DNA from: Carallia brachiata
Taxonomy: Eukaryota > Streptophyta > Magnoliopsida > Malpighiales > Rhizophoraceae
DNA length: 64,000 bases
Direction of reading: 5' to 3'
Assembly (NCBI GenBank): GCA_021464245.1
Contig: JADCRB010000117.1
Span: forward strand, 111,906 to 175,905
Part shown: piece by piece, positions 1 through 12,400 of the stretch
Numbering within the stretch: position 1 is the stretch's first letter
Layout of the letters: the number at the start of each line of letters is the position of its first letter
Notes under the pieces: model-generated
The model's input: the letters and a program-made list of their open reading frames with translations, nothing else
What the model was told of the DNA's origin: nothing
The model's database searches: none
Made by a program: the position numbers and the translations under genes

Positions 1-407
1 TCGATTGCCCATCGACGATCTTAGCTTACGGTCAGCTGGTTGCTGATGTCACACCGTCATCGGCCTGTTGAGGCTCATTTTGCCGTTGTCGGCCCCCCTG
101 TGGTGGGACCTGCCACCTGGTGCGGTGGGCCGTCTTGATCCTTCTTTGGTCTAGATTGCTGTTCTATTGGGCTTTGGCCCAATTTCCTCCCATGCGGACC
201 TCCTATACCTTGGGCTGTGGGCTTAGGTTTGGGCTCCTTTGGTATGTCAAGTTGTTGCTTTGGACTGGTGGTGAGGCCTGTTAGTGATGGGGTTCTGTTG
301 TGACTAGTCTAGTGGCCTATTTTGCTTCTACGTATTTGGGCTGTAATGTGAGTTTATGTGAGTTCTTCTATGGATTGACCTTTTGTATAATAACCTTTCT
401 CTTTAGT

Positions 408-440
<33 letters not shown>
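1..440 (+). mobile_element. 3' end of a probable non-LTR (LINE-like) retroelement
   Basis: The stretch is GT-rich and much less AT-rich than what follows. It has no long open frame and ends in an A run of about 30 at 411-440. The spacer then changes abruptly to very AT-rich DNA. This composition and tail resemble the poly(A)-ended blocks at 30040-30811 (+) and 13176-14109 (-) in this window. The 5' end lies outside the window, so no target-site duplication can be tested. A SINE or processed transcript is possible, but a LINE 3' region is the simplest reading. Confidence 0.45.
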
Positions 441-442
<2 letters not shown>

Positions 443-1240
443 CCAGACATACTTTTAGATAAACAATGATTTATGATTAATTAATGAATTAAATAATGAA
501 AAGAAAATGTTAAGCGCACGTTCATACAAATATGAATATAATAATAATTTTTTTATTATATTAGCAAAAGAAATTTTTTTTGAAGAAAAATAAATTTTTT
601 TAAATAGAATTTTATATAATATCTACACTTTATATTTTACAATAATACTCATCTAAAATTAACATAAAATACAAATACTTTATGAAATTCTCTCTAAAAT
701 TTTAAATTTAAATGAGTCCCATCTAAATTGAAAATGCTGAGTACCTTGGTGCACCAGCTTGGTTTACCTATTTGCCCTCATGATTAAATAAAAAAATATT
801 ATTGTGCTAAATTTTAGTATTTTGATTAATATTTCAATTAAAATTAAAAATAATAATTTTAAAATATTATTGATAATTTTTAAAATAAAAATTAACAGTT
901 ATTGTTTTTATATTTTAAAAATTATAAATATTATTTTAAAATTATTAATTTTAATTTTAATTAAAATAAGACACTAAAATTTAAGATTAGTATTAATGCT
1001 CTAATTAAATTGGGAGAGAAGGGCCGGGGGCCGAGTGCGTGGGACGAGGAGGTGATTGTGAGTTGGATTTTTAGAGGGCGCCCAAAATCGGTTAAGGAAG
1101 AAGAGAGGAGGTGTCTGTTGCTGGCTGGCAATTGGCAAACCAAGCTCTCCGCCAACGAACCCCCACCCTCCCCTTCCCTCTCCCTCCTCCCAAACCACTT
1201 TTCTCTCGTCTCTGACTTTCCATTTCCTCAAGCTCAGATA
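441..1240. other. AT-rich spacer and promoter of the DHHC gene
   Basis: Very AT-rich up to about 1000, then a more GC-balanced stretch that runs into the presumed 5' UTR of the downstream DHHC gene. I recognise no coding sequence. The open frames near 961-1318 on both strands are compositional. Confidence 0.5.
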
Positions 1241-1249
1241 ATTGCTGGC

Positions 1250-2017
1250 TTTGGTACTTTTCATTTTCTCTCTCTCTCTCTCTCTCTCTCTTTTCTGCTA
1301 TTCTTTTTCCCCCACTGAACCTGAAAGAGATTCGGATCCCTTCATTGCATTGTTTTTTCCGTAAATTTACTTCTTCTTCTTCAACCTCAATTCAACGTAC
1401 CAATCTACATACCTGCCTCCAGACATTGTTTGTTAGGAGGTAAACCTTTTTTGTTTCTCTTATTCGTTCTTCGTTCTTCTTCTTATTGTTTTTGACCTTT
1501 TGCTCATGCATTCTCCTTTTGCCCTTTTTTTTTCCTTCCTTTTATGTTTGCTTTCACCTTTTTCTGGCACCAACATTTTGACACCAACGCCTTTTTTGTT
1601 TTTCTTTTGGGTTAAACCTTTTGTTTTTTTTTCTGTTATCATTTTCAATAACTAATAAAAAAACAAAGAAAAAATGAATATTTGACAGTTGGATTGAATG
1701 TGGGCTGATTTCCTTGATGAATGTGCAGTCTGCATATTGATGCGATGATTGATATATACACATTTTTTTCTTTATATTTTATTTTTTTATTTTTGCAATT
1801 GAAATGGAATGTGTTGGTATATTCAGGTGGGGGTGCGGGTGAAATGCGGTGACAAAAGAGAAGAAGATACGGCGGCTGGAGCCTGCAGGAGAGGGGGGAG
1901 GACCGACTGGAGCCTGCCGCCAGCCAGCGGAAGCATTTTCATTGCGTAAATCTTTTTATTGGAAACACCAAGAAAAAGAAGGAGAAGAAGAAGAAGAAAA
2001 GAGAGGAAGTACATACA
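1250..2017 (+). promoter_or_regulatory. 5' leader of the DHHC gene with CT microsatellite and leader intron
   Basis: A pyrimidine-rich leader contains a CT dinucleotide run at about 1266-1291, common in plant 5' UTRs. A plausible leader intron runs from the donor GAG|GTAAAC at 1440 to the acceptor ATTCAG ending at 1826. The remaining leader is purine-rich and leads to the ATG at 2018. The transcription start cannot be fixed from sequence alone. Confidence 0.5.
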
Positions 2018-4380
2018 ATGGAGACTGGGGGCGAGAGGCTCCCAACAGAAAATAAGTACTACGGAACATTAATGCCTCAGCTTTCCAATTCCAACGTCAG
2101 CGTCAGTTGTAGTAACCATGACCGCCCTGACCTTCGGCTTTATCAAACTTGGAAAGGCAACAATGTAAATTATATTTGTGCTCTCCTTTCCTTTGCTTGG
2201 CTTTGCTTGACACATTAAACAGGAAATAAACACACTTCCTGGAAGCATCTTACCCATTTGAGTTTGGTGCCTGCCTATTTGAAATTTTAGATGGATACGA
2301 AATTCAACCATCTAATAGGCAATAAACTTATTCGATTTTGAATATTAACTTGTGGGGAGTATGAACAGATGTTCGTCAATGAATTGAAACCGAACATCGG
2401 AAGCCAAGCAGCTGGCTTACATATCTAATTCTTCTGCAGGTATTCTGCCTTGGAGGGAGGCTTGTTTTTGGTCCAGATGTGAGGTCACTGTTCTTTACTT
2501 TGTCTCTAATTGTGACTCCTGCAGCCCTCTTTTGCGCTTTTGTTGCTCCACAGCTTGAAAACAAATTCCCACGCTCTATAGGCCACCTTATTTTAGTTAT
2601 ATGTGCAGTCTTTACAGCATATGTGAGTAATTCCTCCTATACGGATTGTTAATGTCAATTACAGCTTCTTGGAAATTTATATCCATTAGATTGATTTTAG
2701 ATTCTCAACTAAGTCAGCTGTTGTACATCTTGCCGGGCAAATCACTAAGGTGTTGTTATTGATTTTCATACTGAATCAGGTTGTTCTGCTCCTCTTCCTC
2801 ACATCAGCAAGAGATCCAGGAATCATTCCACGTAATCCCCACCCGCCAGAAGATGATGGATCAACTCTTTCTTCAGAATGGCCAGGAATTCCTGGTGCTG
2901 GTCCGACTTTGCCACCAACAAAAGATGTCATGGTTAATGGGATTGTAGTCAGGGTCAAATACTGTCAGACGTGCATGCTATATCGGCCACCAAGATGCTC
3001 TCACTGTTCTATATGCAATAATTGTGTCGAGCGTTTTGATCATCATTGCCCATGGGTGGGGCAATGCATTGGGAAGGTACACTCTAGCCTGAAAGTACAA
3101 TTTTATATTGACAGGTCAAATCATTATTTCAGGAAATTGGTTACATCTGCATGCACACATTTTTTGGATGTTTCATGTAAGCTATTTGATTTCCATCGGA
3201 AAAGTGCGATGCCCTATATTCTTTGTCTGCTAGGTGGTACATTCCAGCATATAATTGCTGTCTGGCACAAGTTTTATTGTACATTTGAAATTGTGTCACT
3301 TGCTACAAAGTTGTGGATCTATAGTTAGTTCTTGCCCGCCAAACAACCAATTTGCAGAGCTTGCCAACAGCATATGTCCATTTATAGGGTTGCAGATTTC
3401 AAAATGTAAAGTTGGTAACTATTCAGTCTAAGAATCCAAGGATCTTGTAGCTTGGATAGATTCTTCAAAAATGACTTAAAAGACCCACTTCAATGCTTAT
3501 GTCCTGCCTTCAATAGTGAAACTTCATATCTGTGGGCTGTTGCTTAAGATTTTTATGATTATGCTTTGTTGTTTTCCCATAAAATACCATCTTACTTTTC
3601 ATACACCTAATCGGTGTACTGTTGGCAGAGGAATTACAGATTGTTTTTCATGTTTGTGTCCTCCACAACCATGCTCTGCCTTTATGTTTTTGCTTTCTGC
3701 TGGGTGAACGTCAGGAAGGTTATGGACTCCTATCAATGCAACCTCTGGACAGCTTTTCAGAAGTCCCCTGTTTCAGGAATTTTGATTTGTATACTTTTCT
3801 ATCTGCTTGGTTCGTCGGAGGCCTCACTGCATTTCATCTGTACTTAATATCACCAATCAGGTACCTACTTATTTCACCCTTTTCTTTAGTTTGATGTCCC
3901 AACTGCTTTCCCCTTTTTCTCAAAATTAAATTTTTGCAGACAACATATGAGAATTTCCGGAATCGTTATGATAGAAAGGCAAATCCTTTTAACCATGGAT
4001 GCGCCCATAATTTTGCGGAGATTTTCTTCTCAAAGATTCCCAAGTCGAAGAACAATTTCAGAGAAATTGTCAAAGCAGATTCATCTTCTGTCTGTTCCAC
4101 GATAATGCCATTGGGCCATGCCTTCAACCCAGAGATGCCCGAATTAAGCTTTGATGTGGAGGTAGGACACCGGCAAGCTGCTGTTGACGAGGATTTTGAA
4201 GATATACAAAGCCAGGTTGAGAGCGTTGGTGGATTGGACAGATGTGGGACCCAGCCAAGGCACACAAATTTGGATCATAAAGCCAACGGGGAGGTAACAC
4301 CTGACATGCGTATGTTGGCTGCTGAGCTTGGAATGGAACACGGTTCAACAGATAGACAGAAAATATCTGCAGATTTATAA
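2018..4380 (+). CDS. DHHC-type zinc-finger protein S-acyltransferase
   Basis: Palmitoyltransferase that adds fatty acyl groups to cysteines of target proteins at endomembranes or the plasma membrane. Five coding exons with GT-AG borders: 2018-2164, 2440-2622, 2780-3076, 3629-3860 and 3940-4380. Exon 2 holds two hydrophobic spans. Exon 3 has the DPG motif (about residue 122), the cysteine-rich domain and DHHC (about residues 197-200). Exon 4 carries two further membrane spans, and exon 5 opens with the TTxE motif (TTYENF). The C-terminal tail is hydrophilic. Total length is about 433 residues, normal for the plant PAT5-9-like group. Exon 4 changes frame twice, near 3790 and near 3851. Each change is explained by one missing base, and together they restore the phase into exon 5. 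All other junctions are in phase, so sequence error is likelier than a dead gene. Confidence 0.9.
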
Positions 4381-5190
4381 AGCGGGTTCAAGGTGTAAAC
4401 TAGATCTGCTGGTAGAATGGCATTAAGATCGTGAAGACAACATGCCATTCTCCAATTTGGCTGATTCGAACGGGTCACTTAGATTTGCATTCACCTGGAA
4501 GTGGCCTCAGGTGTCAATATGCGTCAAATGTCATGCAGGGGACGAAAATGATGGCTCTTTTCCTTTAATTGTGAAGAGTGATTCAGCATTCTTTGACAGT
4601 TACTTTGTGAGTGTCCTGGTATTATGTATTCATTCTTCTAGAAATATGCTTTAGGGTTAAATATTTATGAGTAGAATGGATGAAGTTAGCCCTCAACCCA
4701 AAAAACAGTGGCCAGTTGCATTAAGCTCCAATGGAGATGACATTGTTTCTTGAAGGACTGGGGACTGTTAATATATTTTTTTTCCTTCTTTATTCTTTTT
4801 TCTCCCCCTGTTTTTGAAGCTTGTGGTGGGTGCGTAGGTTTTTGCTGTTCCTTTTTCATTATTTTGCGGTTTCTGCAATTGACTCTTGCAGTTAGATATT
4901 GTGTAGTTACATTCTTCTTGTTGCTATGTGAACGGAGATAAGATTTCACCTGAGCGTTGCTGATCTTGGGTTGGGGGATGAAGGTTCATCCTCCTTCCAC
5001 TTTTCTCAGCTGTCAATTCAATGATATGGTGTGTGCACGTTGCAAAAATGCCATTGATTTCGTTTCTCATTACAACAATGGAGGAAATGCTGCCTGCACA
5101 TCTTGAAATCAAGGAATTCCCTCCCCTACCTCAGTAAAAGATAAAAGGAATACAAAAAAAAAAAGTCCCAGAAATCACATTCTGCAACGG
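4381..5190 (+). other. 3' UTR and downstream spacer of the DHHC gene
   Basis: No coding sequence recognised. The sequence just after the stop is of mixed composition, as expected of a 3' UTR, and it becomes T-rich near 4770-4870. The polyadenylation site is not evident. Confidence 0.4.
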
Positions 5191-5203
5191 GGAAGTGTTC
5201 GGA

Positions 5204-5541
5204 TTACCAGCCAGAAGGCAATTTATGTAGGTTTGGTTGTGCGGTGGAGTATCTTAAACCAGTTAATTTAATGTTGCCTTGATAGCTTCTTGTCTTTGCC
5301 AAGGCCAAAGTTGAATGCCTAGTTGGTTCCACCCCAAGAAAATCAACTGTCAAATTTTCACTTCCTCCTCCTATGTGTACTTCTCCGCCATCCCTAATCA
5401 AATTATCATTGCTGCCATTTCCACCTTCCAGCTGCATAAACAGATGGCACTCCAGTAATCCAGTTTGAGAAAAGGAACAAGTATCTTACGGATATTCTGA
5501 AACCAAGTTCTTATTACCAGACGATGTTTCTGAATCTTCCA
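5204..5541 (-). pseudogene. Possible coding remnant with a DFLGV motif
   Basis: On the minus strand one frame starts at an ATG (5541), meets a TAA after about 18 codons, then runs open to a stop at 5204. The second part is rich in Gly, Asn and Ser and contains an LTVDFLGVEP segment. That resembles the conserved DFLG motif at the C-terminus of INDETERMINATE DOMAIN (IDD) zinc-finger factors. No zinc fingers are seen nearby. It may be a broken fragment of such a gene or a chance frame. Family assignment is tentative. Confidence 0.25.
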
Positions 5542-6337
5542 TGGTGAATTATATAATGATAAGTGGGTTTTTGTTTATTAAAGAACTCGAAATAAAAAAC
5601 ATAGTTAGACGACTGAAAAAGCTGAATCCTGCGCTATACTAACATAAACAAAGCATATAACTGTACAAGAAGGGATAATTTCAAAAATTCTGCATAAGCA
5701 TGTGGTTATTTACAACTGAACAATTGATTGCAAACTCAGCAAGGGAAAGTATACTGTTATGACTTGAAGGAGCGTCAGTGGGTTAAAGTTTGTTGTGATA
5801 ACCTGCTTCCCTTCTTTGCAAAAATATTTTAAATTAACCAATTTAGCTCAACCTCCCACCCACCAAAATTTCTACAAATACAAATGGGTTGCAGAATCCT
5901 CGAAATAACTCAATTGAGCCGTCAAAAAATAAATGTTCCCTATCAACTGCGCAATACGAGCGAACAAAATAGTTCATGCATAATCTCTTACTTTTTTTTT
6001 TTAATAAAGAAGCTCATTATAGTATAAAATACATAATAAAAATAACTTTTTTTTCTTATAAATCTCACATTTTCATTCTTAAGATTAAATTTTAAGATTT
6101 CTAAAATAAAAATATAATTACTTATTTAAGTTATAAATTTATATATATTGTCTATTAAAAAATACATTGAATTATGTATTATATAATAAAATTAACTCTT
6201 TCCATCCTCATAAATCACACACTCTATTTCACTTATATTAAACATTCACAAAAGTTTAAATTTTAACTATTGAGTGTCATTTATTTATTTATTTATTTAT
6301 AGTATTTTTTTCATTAGAGTAGAAGAATATAGGATAT
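5542..6337. other. AT-rich spacer
   Basis: No gene recognised. It contains A/T homopolymers and a short TTTA run near 6280-6300, and it ends at the stop codon of the potassium-transporter remnant on the minus strand. Confidence 0.4.
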
Positions 6338-8156
6338 TCATATTTCATAAGTCATCCCGATCCTGAGAAGTTTATTTCTTGGGATGGCCAAAATTCTTTC
6401 GCGACGGTTGAAATTCGTCCTCAGGAAATTATAAGCATGGTTCACAACCATCTTCTTCAAAACCGTCGACTCTGGTTCTGCCACCACCTCTGCTTCTCCT
6501 AGAAGATATACCACGCCTTTCTCCATTGCTTTCTCTACAAACTGCGTCTCTTCCTCGATCAGGAATGTATTCGAGGAATTAATGGAAACTGATGATGAAA
6601 TAGAACGTACATTCGGACTTGGATTTGGCTGCTCCAGTAATATTTCCTCAACGTGAACCGTTGATCCTCTTGCTTTTCCATCTTTCACTAGTTGAGTTGA
6701 ATGTTGCTGCTGACTCTCCAACTCGCTCGCTGATTCATCAACATCACCGCCACCACCGTTTCCTGCTATTTCCCGAATGAAGTGCTCCTGGCGAATGAAC
6801 TCCTTCAATTGCTCCACTAAATGGCACTCGAACTCATGGGGCTCTTGAATTTTGTCATTGTACCCGTACCTCACAATGCACCTGAACATCCTGTGCTCTC
6901 TTGCACCCACTTGTCTGAACAGGAATCGCTCCTCCGCGGCCACTTTGCTTATCGGAATAGGTTTGGTCGAAACAAATATCAGCACCGAATGCAGGGAGAG
7001 GATGTTGGCAACAAAGTGGGGGAATATCGGAGGAATGCCCTGTACGAGCTCGGAGCAAAGCAGGCCTATTCCTAGCATCCTGTTCACACTTGGGTTTGTG
7101 GCCAACTCTGTGGCGAATTCATTGGACACCTTGTTTCTAAGCTCATACATGTACCTTTGCAAGTGTACATAGTGCCATATTCCCATGGTAACCATCAGGA
7201 CAAATGCGAACGCGAGTGGAAGATACCCACCATGCTTGAATTTATAGAGTACGGATGATAGATAAGTACCCTCAATAGCACCAAATGTGATGAAAAACAG
7301 GGCAATCCACCATATGCTTGTTTTCCATATAACCAGCATGATAAGTGTCACCATACAAGTTGTGATTACCATGACGGCTACCACAGCAATTCCTGCATCA
7401 GTCATCAATCAAGGCAATCCACCGTATGCGTGTCAAAAAAATTTGACACGCATGTCGTATATAAAAAATATAAGTATTCGACACATCGCAGATACGCCTG
7501 AATATTTTTATAATTATTTTTAATAAATAAAAAAATTTTAAAAATTATAATTTAATATTATCACTTGTAACTTTTGAAACGTTTGAACTTTAACTTATTT
7601 TTAAATTTAACAAAAAAAAACAAATTGATTACAAACCTTATATCTTTATTTTGGTACTCAACAATAAAGAATAAAGGATCTTATAATATGTTCTTTTAAT
7701 AAAAAATTTCTAAAACTTATGATAATTATATAAATATATTTTTAAGTATTTTCAAGTGAATAAAATTTATTAAATTATTTATATATATAGTTGTGTTTAA
7801 ATCGTATCTGTGTCCTAATATCTTTAAAGTTAGTGTGTAACTGTATAATCGTTATGCCGTATCTATGTTACCATGTTCGTATTTGTACTTTATAGTCAAC
7901 AAGCAAAAATTAAAGGGTAAAAGCTGACAAAATTAATTTGTGCATGATAAGGTCATTAAAGAGTAGCAAGGATTGATGACAAACCTTGTGTTATGTGGTT
8001 AGACGCGCAGTTGTTGGACATGGAGACTCTGCCAGCCTCCAAATTGAGGGAGTCAATTCGACGGACCTTTGGCCATGATACCTTCCGATCACTGATCACC
8101 CTATTTTCCACCTTTTGTTCTTCCATTTCCGCTGTATCAATGTCGTTGTCTGTCAT
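6338..8156 (-). pseudogene. Truncated HAK/KUP/KT potassium transporter (HAK5-like), central exons missing
   Basis: HAK/KUP proteins are K+ uptake carriers of about 750-800 residues in the plasma membrane. Two pieces of one gene remain in the correct order. The first exon (about 8156 to 7986) encodes the acidic N-terminus and the family signature RRIDSLNLEAGRVS, with a donor CAAG|GTTTGT. The last exon (about 7396 to 6338, acceptor GATGCAG) encodes the final membrane spans (IWWIALFF, YLSSVLYKF, GGYLPLAF) and the whole cytosolic C-terminal domain, ending in the usual stop region. About 380 residues are missing between them, including most membrane helices and the selectivity region. Only about 590 bp separates the exons, too short to hold them. 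The last exon itself is intact. A functional transporter is not possible from this locus as assembled. Confidence 0.85.
7409..7985. other. Residual intron/insert between the two HAK exons
   Basis: AT-rich sequence with no transporter exon. At its left end, 7413-7434 repeats the exonic stretch 7301-7322 with about three mismatches. It is followed by a short inverted repeat (GCGTGTCAAA / TTTGACACGC) at about 7428-7454. The rest contains motifs with CGTGTC and GTATCTGTGTCC that recall MITE or LTR sequence. It looks like rearranged or inserted DNA replacing the lost exons. Confidence 0.45.
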
Positions 8157-8283
8157 TCCTCTTTTGGCAATTTTATGTGGAGAATGGAAATCGAAGGATG
8201 GACTTTCGAGTGATCCCTGCGCCGCGCGCTTTCTAATTTATGGGCAATTGGGCACACCAGAGAAAAGTCAGAGTTGATTCTTA

Positions 8284-9460
8284 ATTATTATTATTTTTTT
8301 TTTGACAAAAGAAACTGCATTAATATTGCATTAAAAAAAATTTTGGCGTAAAATTTCGAAGTAATACATTCGATAAGTTGCAAACTTAGTCCTGAGAACA
8401 AAGATTTTCTCTGAACCGTTTTACAACCCAAATAACAGGTAAGTTTGCAGCTTTAGGGATATAAATCACTAGTCAGTGGCTAACAACTGACAAAAGATGC
8501 CTAATGTCTTGTAAAATGAGGGCTATATCGCACGGCCAAAAGTCCTTTCCCTTATGAAGGGCTAGGAACACGATCTCAGAATTTGTTTCCACCTGACAAG
8601 GATAAAAGCCGCGATTGACAATGAGGTGGAGACCCATCAACACCGCTGAAGCTTCTGCATGGAGGGTTGAGTTTGCCCTTGTAACTTCAGCTAAGCCTTC
8701 AACAAGTACACCATTTGAATTCCTGCAAAGTGAAGCTAAACCAGCCCGACAAGTATCCGGGTCAAAGGATGCATTGTGGAACCCAGCGAGCATCACCAAA
8801 GGTTGGACGTGAAAAGGGGAGTTGTGGCAACAAAAACAAGCACTCTTTGATCATGAGATTAGTTCTGGTCAGCGTTCGCATGGGATGTGGAGATTGCTGG
8901 CTGAACATAAATTCGTTCCTGGCTTTCCAGCTTTGCCAGCAATACATGGCTACTTTCGAGATCAGGTACTTTTGTTTGTTGGCTGAAAATAGCTCGAATA
9001 AATCTTGCCACCATGTTGCAAAGGATGGGAAGCCGTGCTCATTCGGAGTGTAGCCCATGTCTCCTGCCCTCCAAGTAGCATAAGCATGAGGACAAAAGAA
9101 AAGCAAATGCTCCACAGTTTCATGCGCACTCCCACATAAGTTACAGTCAGGACATGCTGTAACTCTTTTACTGAACAATCTCTCTTGGGTGGGAAGACAA
9201 TCATGCAAAGCTTTCCAGACGAAAAGCTTGACTTTTGGAGGACACCTTATGTGCCATATAAACCGCCAAGTTCTAGGGAGGGTGTGGGAAGAGTGGCTTG
9301 GAAGGCAGATGTTTCTCTTGCCAGTGGAGAGTAGATGATAGCCTGACCTTGCTGTGTTTCTGCCCATTTTATCGTAATGCCAAATGAGTGAGTCTTTGTC
9401 TGGCCAGGTGCTAAGTGGGATAGAACGAATAGCACAAGCTTCAGTCTAATCAACTACAAT
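8284..9460 (-). mobile_element. 5'-truncated LINE fragment (zf-RVT plus RNase H-like domain)
   Basis: On the minus strand, 9367-8762 encodes the zf-RVT domain at the C-terminal end of plant LINE reverse transcriptases. It shows CPPKVKLFVWKALHDCLPT, then the Cys/His cluster CPDCNLCG...H...H...C. An overlapping frame, 8799-8473, encodes an RNase H-like domain with HAEASAVLMGL. The active-site positions are degraded (ETNS where ETDS is usual). The minus-strand 3' end shows TTTCTTTTGTC followed by an A run (plus strand 8290-8312), a typical plant L1 tail. The element lies just upstream of the HAK remnant. The 5' boundary is uncertain, and no target-site duplication was confirmed. It is a dead copy. 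Confidence 0.8.
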
Positions 9461-12400
9461 TAGAGAAGGAACTGTTGGCACAATATATAAAATATTATTG
9501 ATATGCTGTAGCCAGTTGCCGCGGTCAGAGACTTGTTAGGTGCTGAACTATTTTGACTGAGTGCAGTTATATCTTTTTTGGCGCGCCGGGGGAGGGTTGT
9601 TAAAGTTAAATTATAATTGTCATTTTTTAAATTATAATTAATATTTTTAAAATATAATAATAATTATTATTTTAAAAATATCAATTATTATTTTAAAAAT
9701 AATATTTTTAATTTTACTCGGTATAAAATTTGATACATGAACTATCGGAACATAAACAGTTATCTATTTTGAATATATGGGAAAAAATTAATCAACTCAA
9801 CCATGTCTTTTCGTGGTTCTCAAAAAAGCCACGGCTTTTCTGGGCTGGTTAATTATTATTCCTCCAATGAAACTTCTTTTTTTATTCCCGATGAATTATT
9901 TATTAATAGGTGCACCTTTTTTCAGATATTTCCTCAATTTCCGAAGAAATTTCTTTTTTATAGACTCAATTTCCATATAATACCAAATTAGTAAAATGTT
10001 ACGGAAAACAATAAATAAATAAACCTTCACACTTTGTAGATTACAAATTTTGCGGAATCTGGTATTTAATGCACTTAAATCTTGATGTACCCAGAAATTC
10101 GTACACATGCATTGAATAGCAAGAGATATAGCATTGATTTAATATAAAATTTATTTTTTTTGGTATGTATTGTTAACAATACAACTCTGACTCTGCTGCC
10201 AAGTGAACCCCGTATCCATAAATGACAAAACATATTATGGACGCGGATATCTAGCTAAAGAGCTAGCTTATAATATGTATTAAATATATTGTTATTTTGC
10301 TGCCAATCTATTTTATTTTTTTTTTTTTCAAATCCATCTAGTCAGGTAAAGGGTACTGGAGTAGTATGGACGTAGTCATCCACTCTTTATATGTTTTTGT
10401 TTTGAAGGAAAAAATTAAAGGAGTCAGCCGTATGGTTATTCCTCTTAATTACCTTTTTTTTAATCAATTATTCCTCTAATTATTTACCCACACTTGTTTT
10501 TGAAGATATTAAGTGCACCTATTGTAATTATTCCTCAATTTGGCGGAGGATGCAGAATGGCTTTCTAGAAATGCTCCTGAAGCAATTGATAAAAGTCGAG
10601 TAGGTTATCAAATTTGAATTCTCTTTAGTTTTTTTTTTTTGGTGAATTCTCTTTGGTTTTCGAATCATATGAAATTGCAACCAAATTAATGGCAAAGGAA
10701 CTTTTGCATTAGAATATCGTATATAAAATTTGGTGCTGGATTCAAAATTTTGAAACTGAGGACGAAATCATAGATAGAAGGTTTAGTTTGGGAACCAAAT
10801 TACAGATTTGTCTTATCTTTTTCCATTTATTTTACGTTGCTCCCATTACGTTCATACATTAATTTATATTCATCCATTATTCATTTTTTTTTTTTGCGTC
10901 CTTACATTTCTTCTTTGTCTTTTCCTACGTCAAAACTAAAAAATCTATTATATATTTACCAAGTTTGGATCGTTTCAAGTTCTATGATTGACTTCTAACG
11001 TGAATATTGTACATAGAAATTCAATATCCAATTCTTGGAACCCATAAAAAGGAATTTGTAGCTCAACATTGAGACCCATGGTAGTTGGAGCTTGAAGCCT
11101 ATTAAGTTTGTAACGTCCCGATCACCCAACCGGCAGACCAGATCAACATTAATTATAACAGTCAAGGCTAGAGACACGAAGTATTTTGAGAATGGCATTG
11201 TTTTCTTTTTTTAGGTACTTTTATGTAACTATACAATTTACGACATATAAAAAATACGTAATTAACTTAACAGTCAATTTAATTTTTTTAAAATTTAATA
11301 TAATTTTTACTATATAACAATCTAAATTTTTACATATTAATTTTATATCCGTCATTAAGTGCTTGCATAATTTTTTTCCTCGTAAATAAAATGATAGTTG
11401 CCCGTCAAAATAATAATAATACTAATAAATAAATAAATGGAACGATAGTCTAAAGTCTTATTAATAGAGTTGCAAGATTTCAATTCCAAGGGTACTTCAT
11501 CATCGCACGCTTTGCGGGGGCTATCGATAGAGATTATTATCTAATCTTATCTTCCTGCCTGTCATCCCATTGGTGCAATGAAATAGCAAATAAATTTGCG
11601 GCATTCAAATTATCTGTAGTGGGAGTTTAATGATAATTTAAATTTTTTTTTTATCTGATTTAAATTTGAATTTCAATGTCAATGTTTGAAACAATGCTAG
11701 TCTTTCATGCTTACAAGCTTGCGGTAGAGTACTGATTCTAAATTTATTAATCTGTGGTCACACTCGAATTTAATAATATTTAAATAATAAATTTATCCTT
11801 TTAAAAATAATTGAATAAGGTACGATAATGATAAATTTGTCAACTTCAACCAATAAATATTATGAGCAATATATTCGAGCACCTTGCCAATAAAAAAAAA
11901 GTTATGGCCTTCAATGTTGAATTAAATAGACTATCTTTGCTCTGCAAACTACTCAACCCGCTCAAATAACATGGGAAAAATTATTCGACATAATTTTAAA
12001 AGTTATAAATCATTTAAAATATAAAATAATCAATCATGTATTTTTATTTTTATTTTTTTATTTATCTTAAAATAATCAATTAGAATTAATTACTAGAAAT
12101 CTTTGTTTTTTCTTGTATCTCCCTAGACTACTAGTGTATTTGAATGAGAGGAAAGGTGTAGAAAATAAAGGAATGAAAAAAAAAAGGGAAAATAAGTTAT
12201 TTAAATAATTAAAAAAATTTGTGAACAAAAGGTATAAAAAAAGAAATAATAAATAATAATTTATAAAAAAATAATAAAAAATAAATTATTTAAATTAATA
12301 TAAAAAATTATGAAAAAAAGTATAAAAAATGAAAAATAATCTGGCAAATCCTCTAAAAGTGCAACCAATTAGATTTATTGTACAACAAAAAAATAATAAT

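Noticed and set aside
961..1318. Overlapping ORFs upstream of the DHHC gene
   Set aside because: They lie in a pyrimidine-rich leader, lack domains and exist on both strands.
1849..2055. Alternative upstream start for the DHHC protein
   Set aside because: This frame is different from the DHHC frame. The ATG at 2018 gives the usual N-terminus.
11104..11170. TGTAACGTCCCGATC as the start of an LTR
   Set aside because: No second copy, no primer site and no element coding region nearby.
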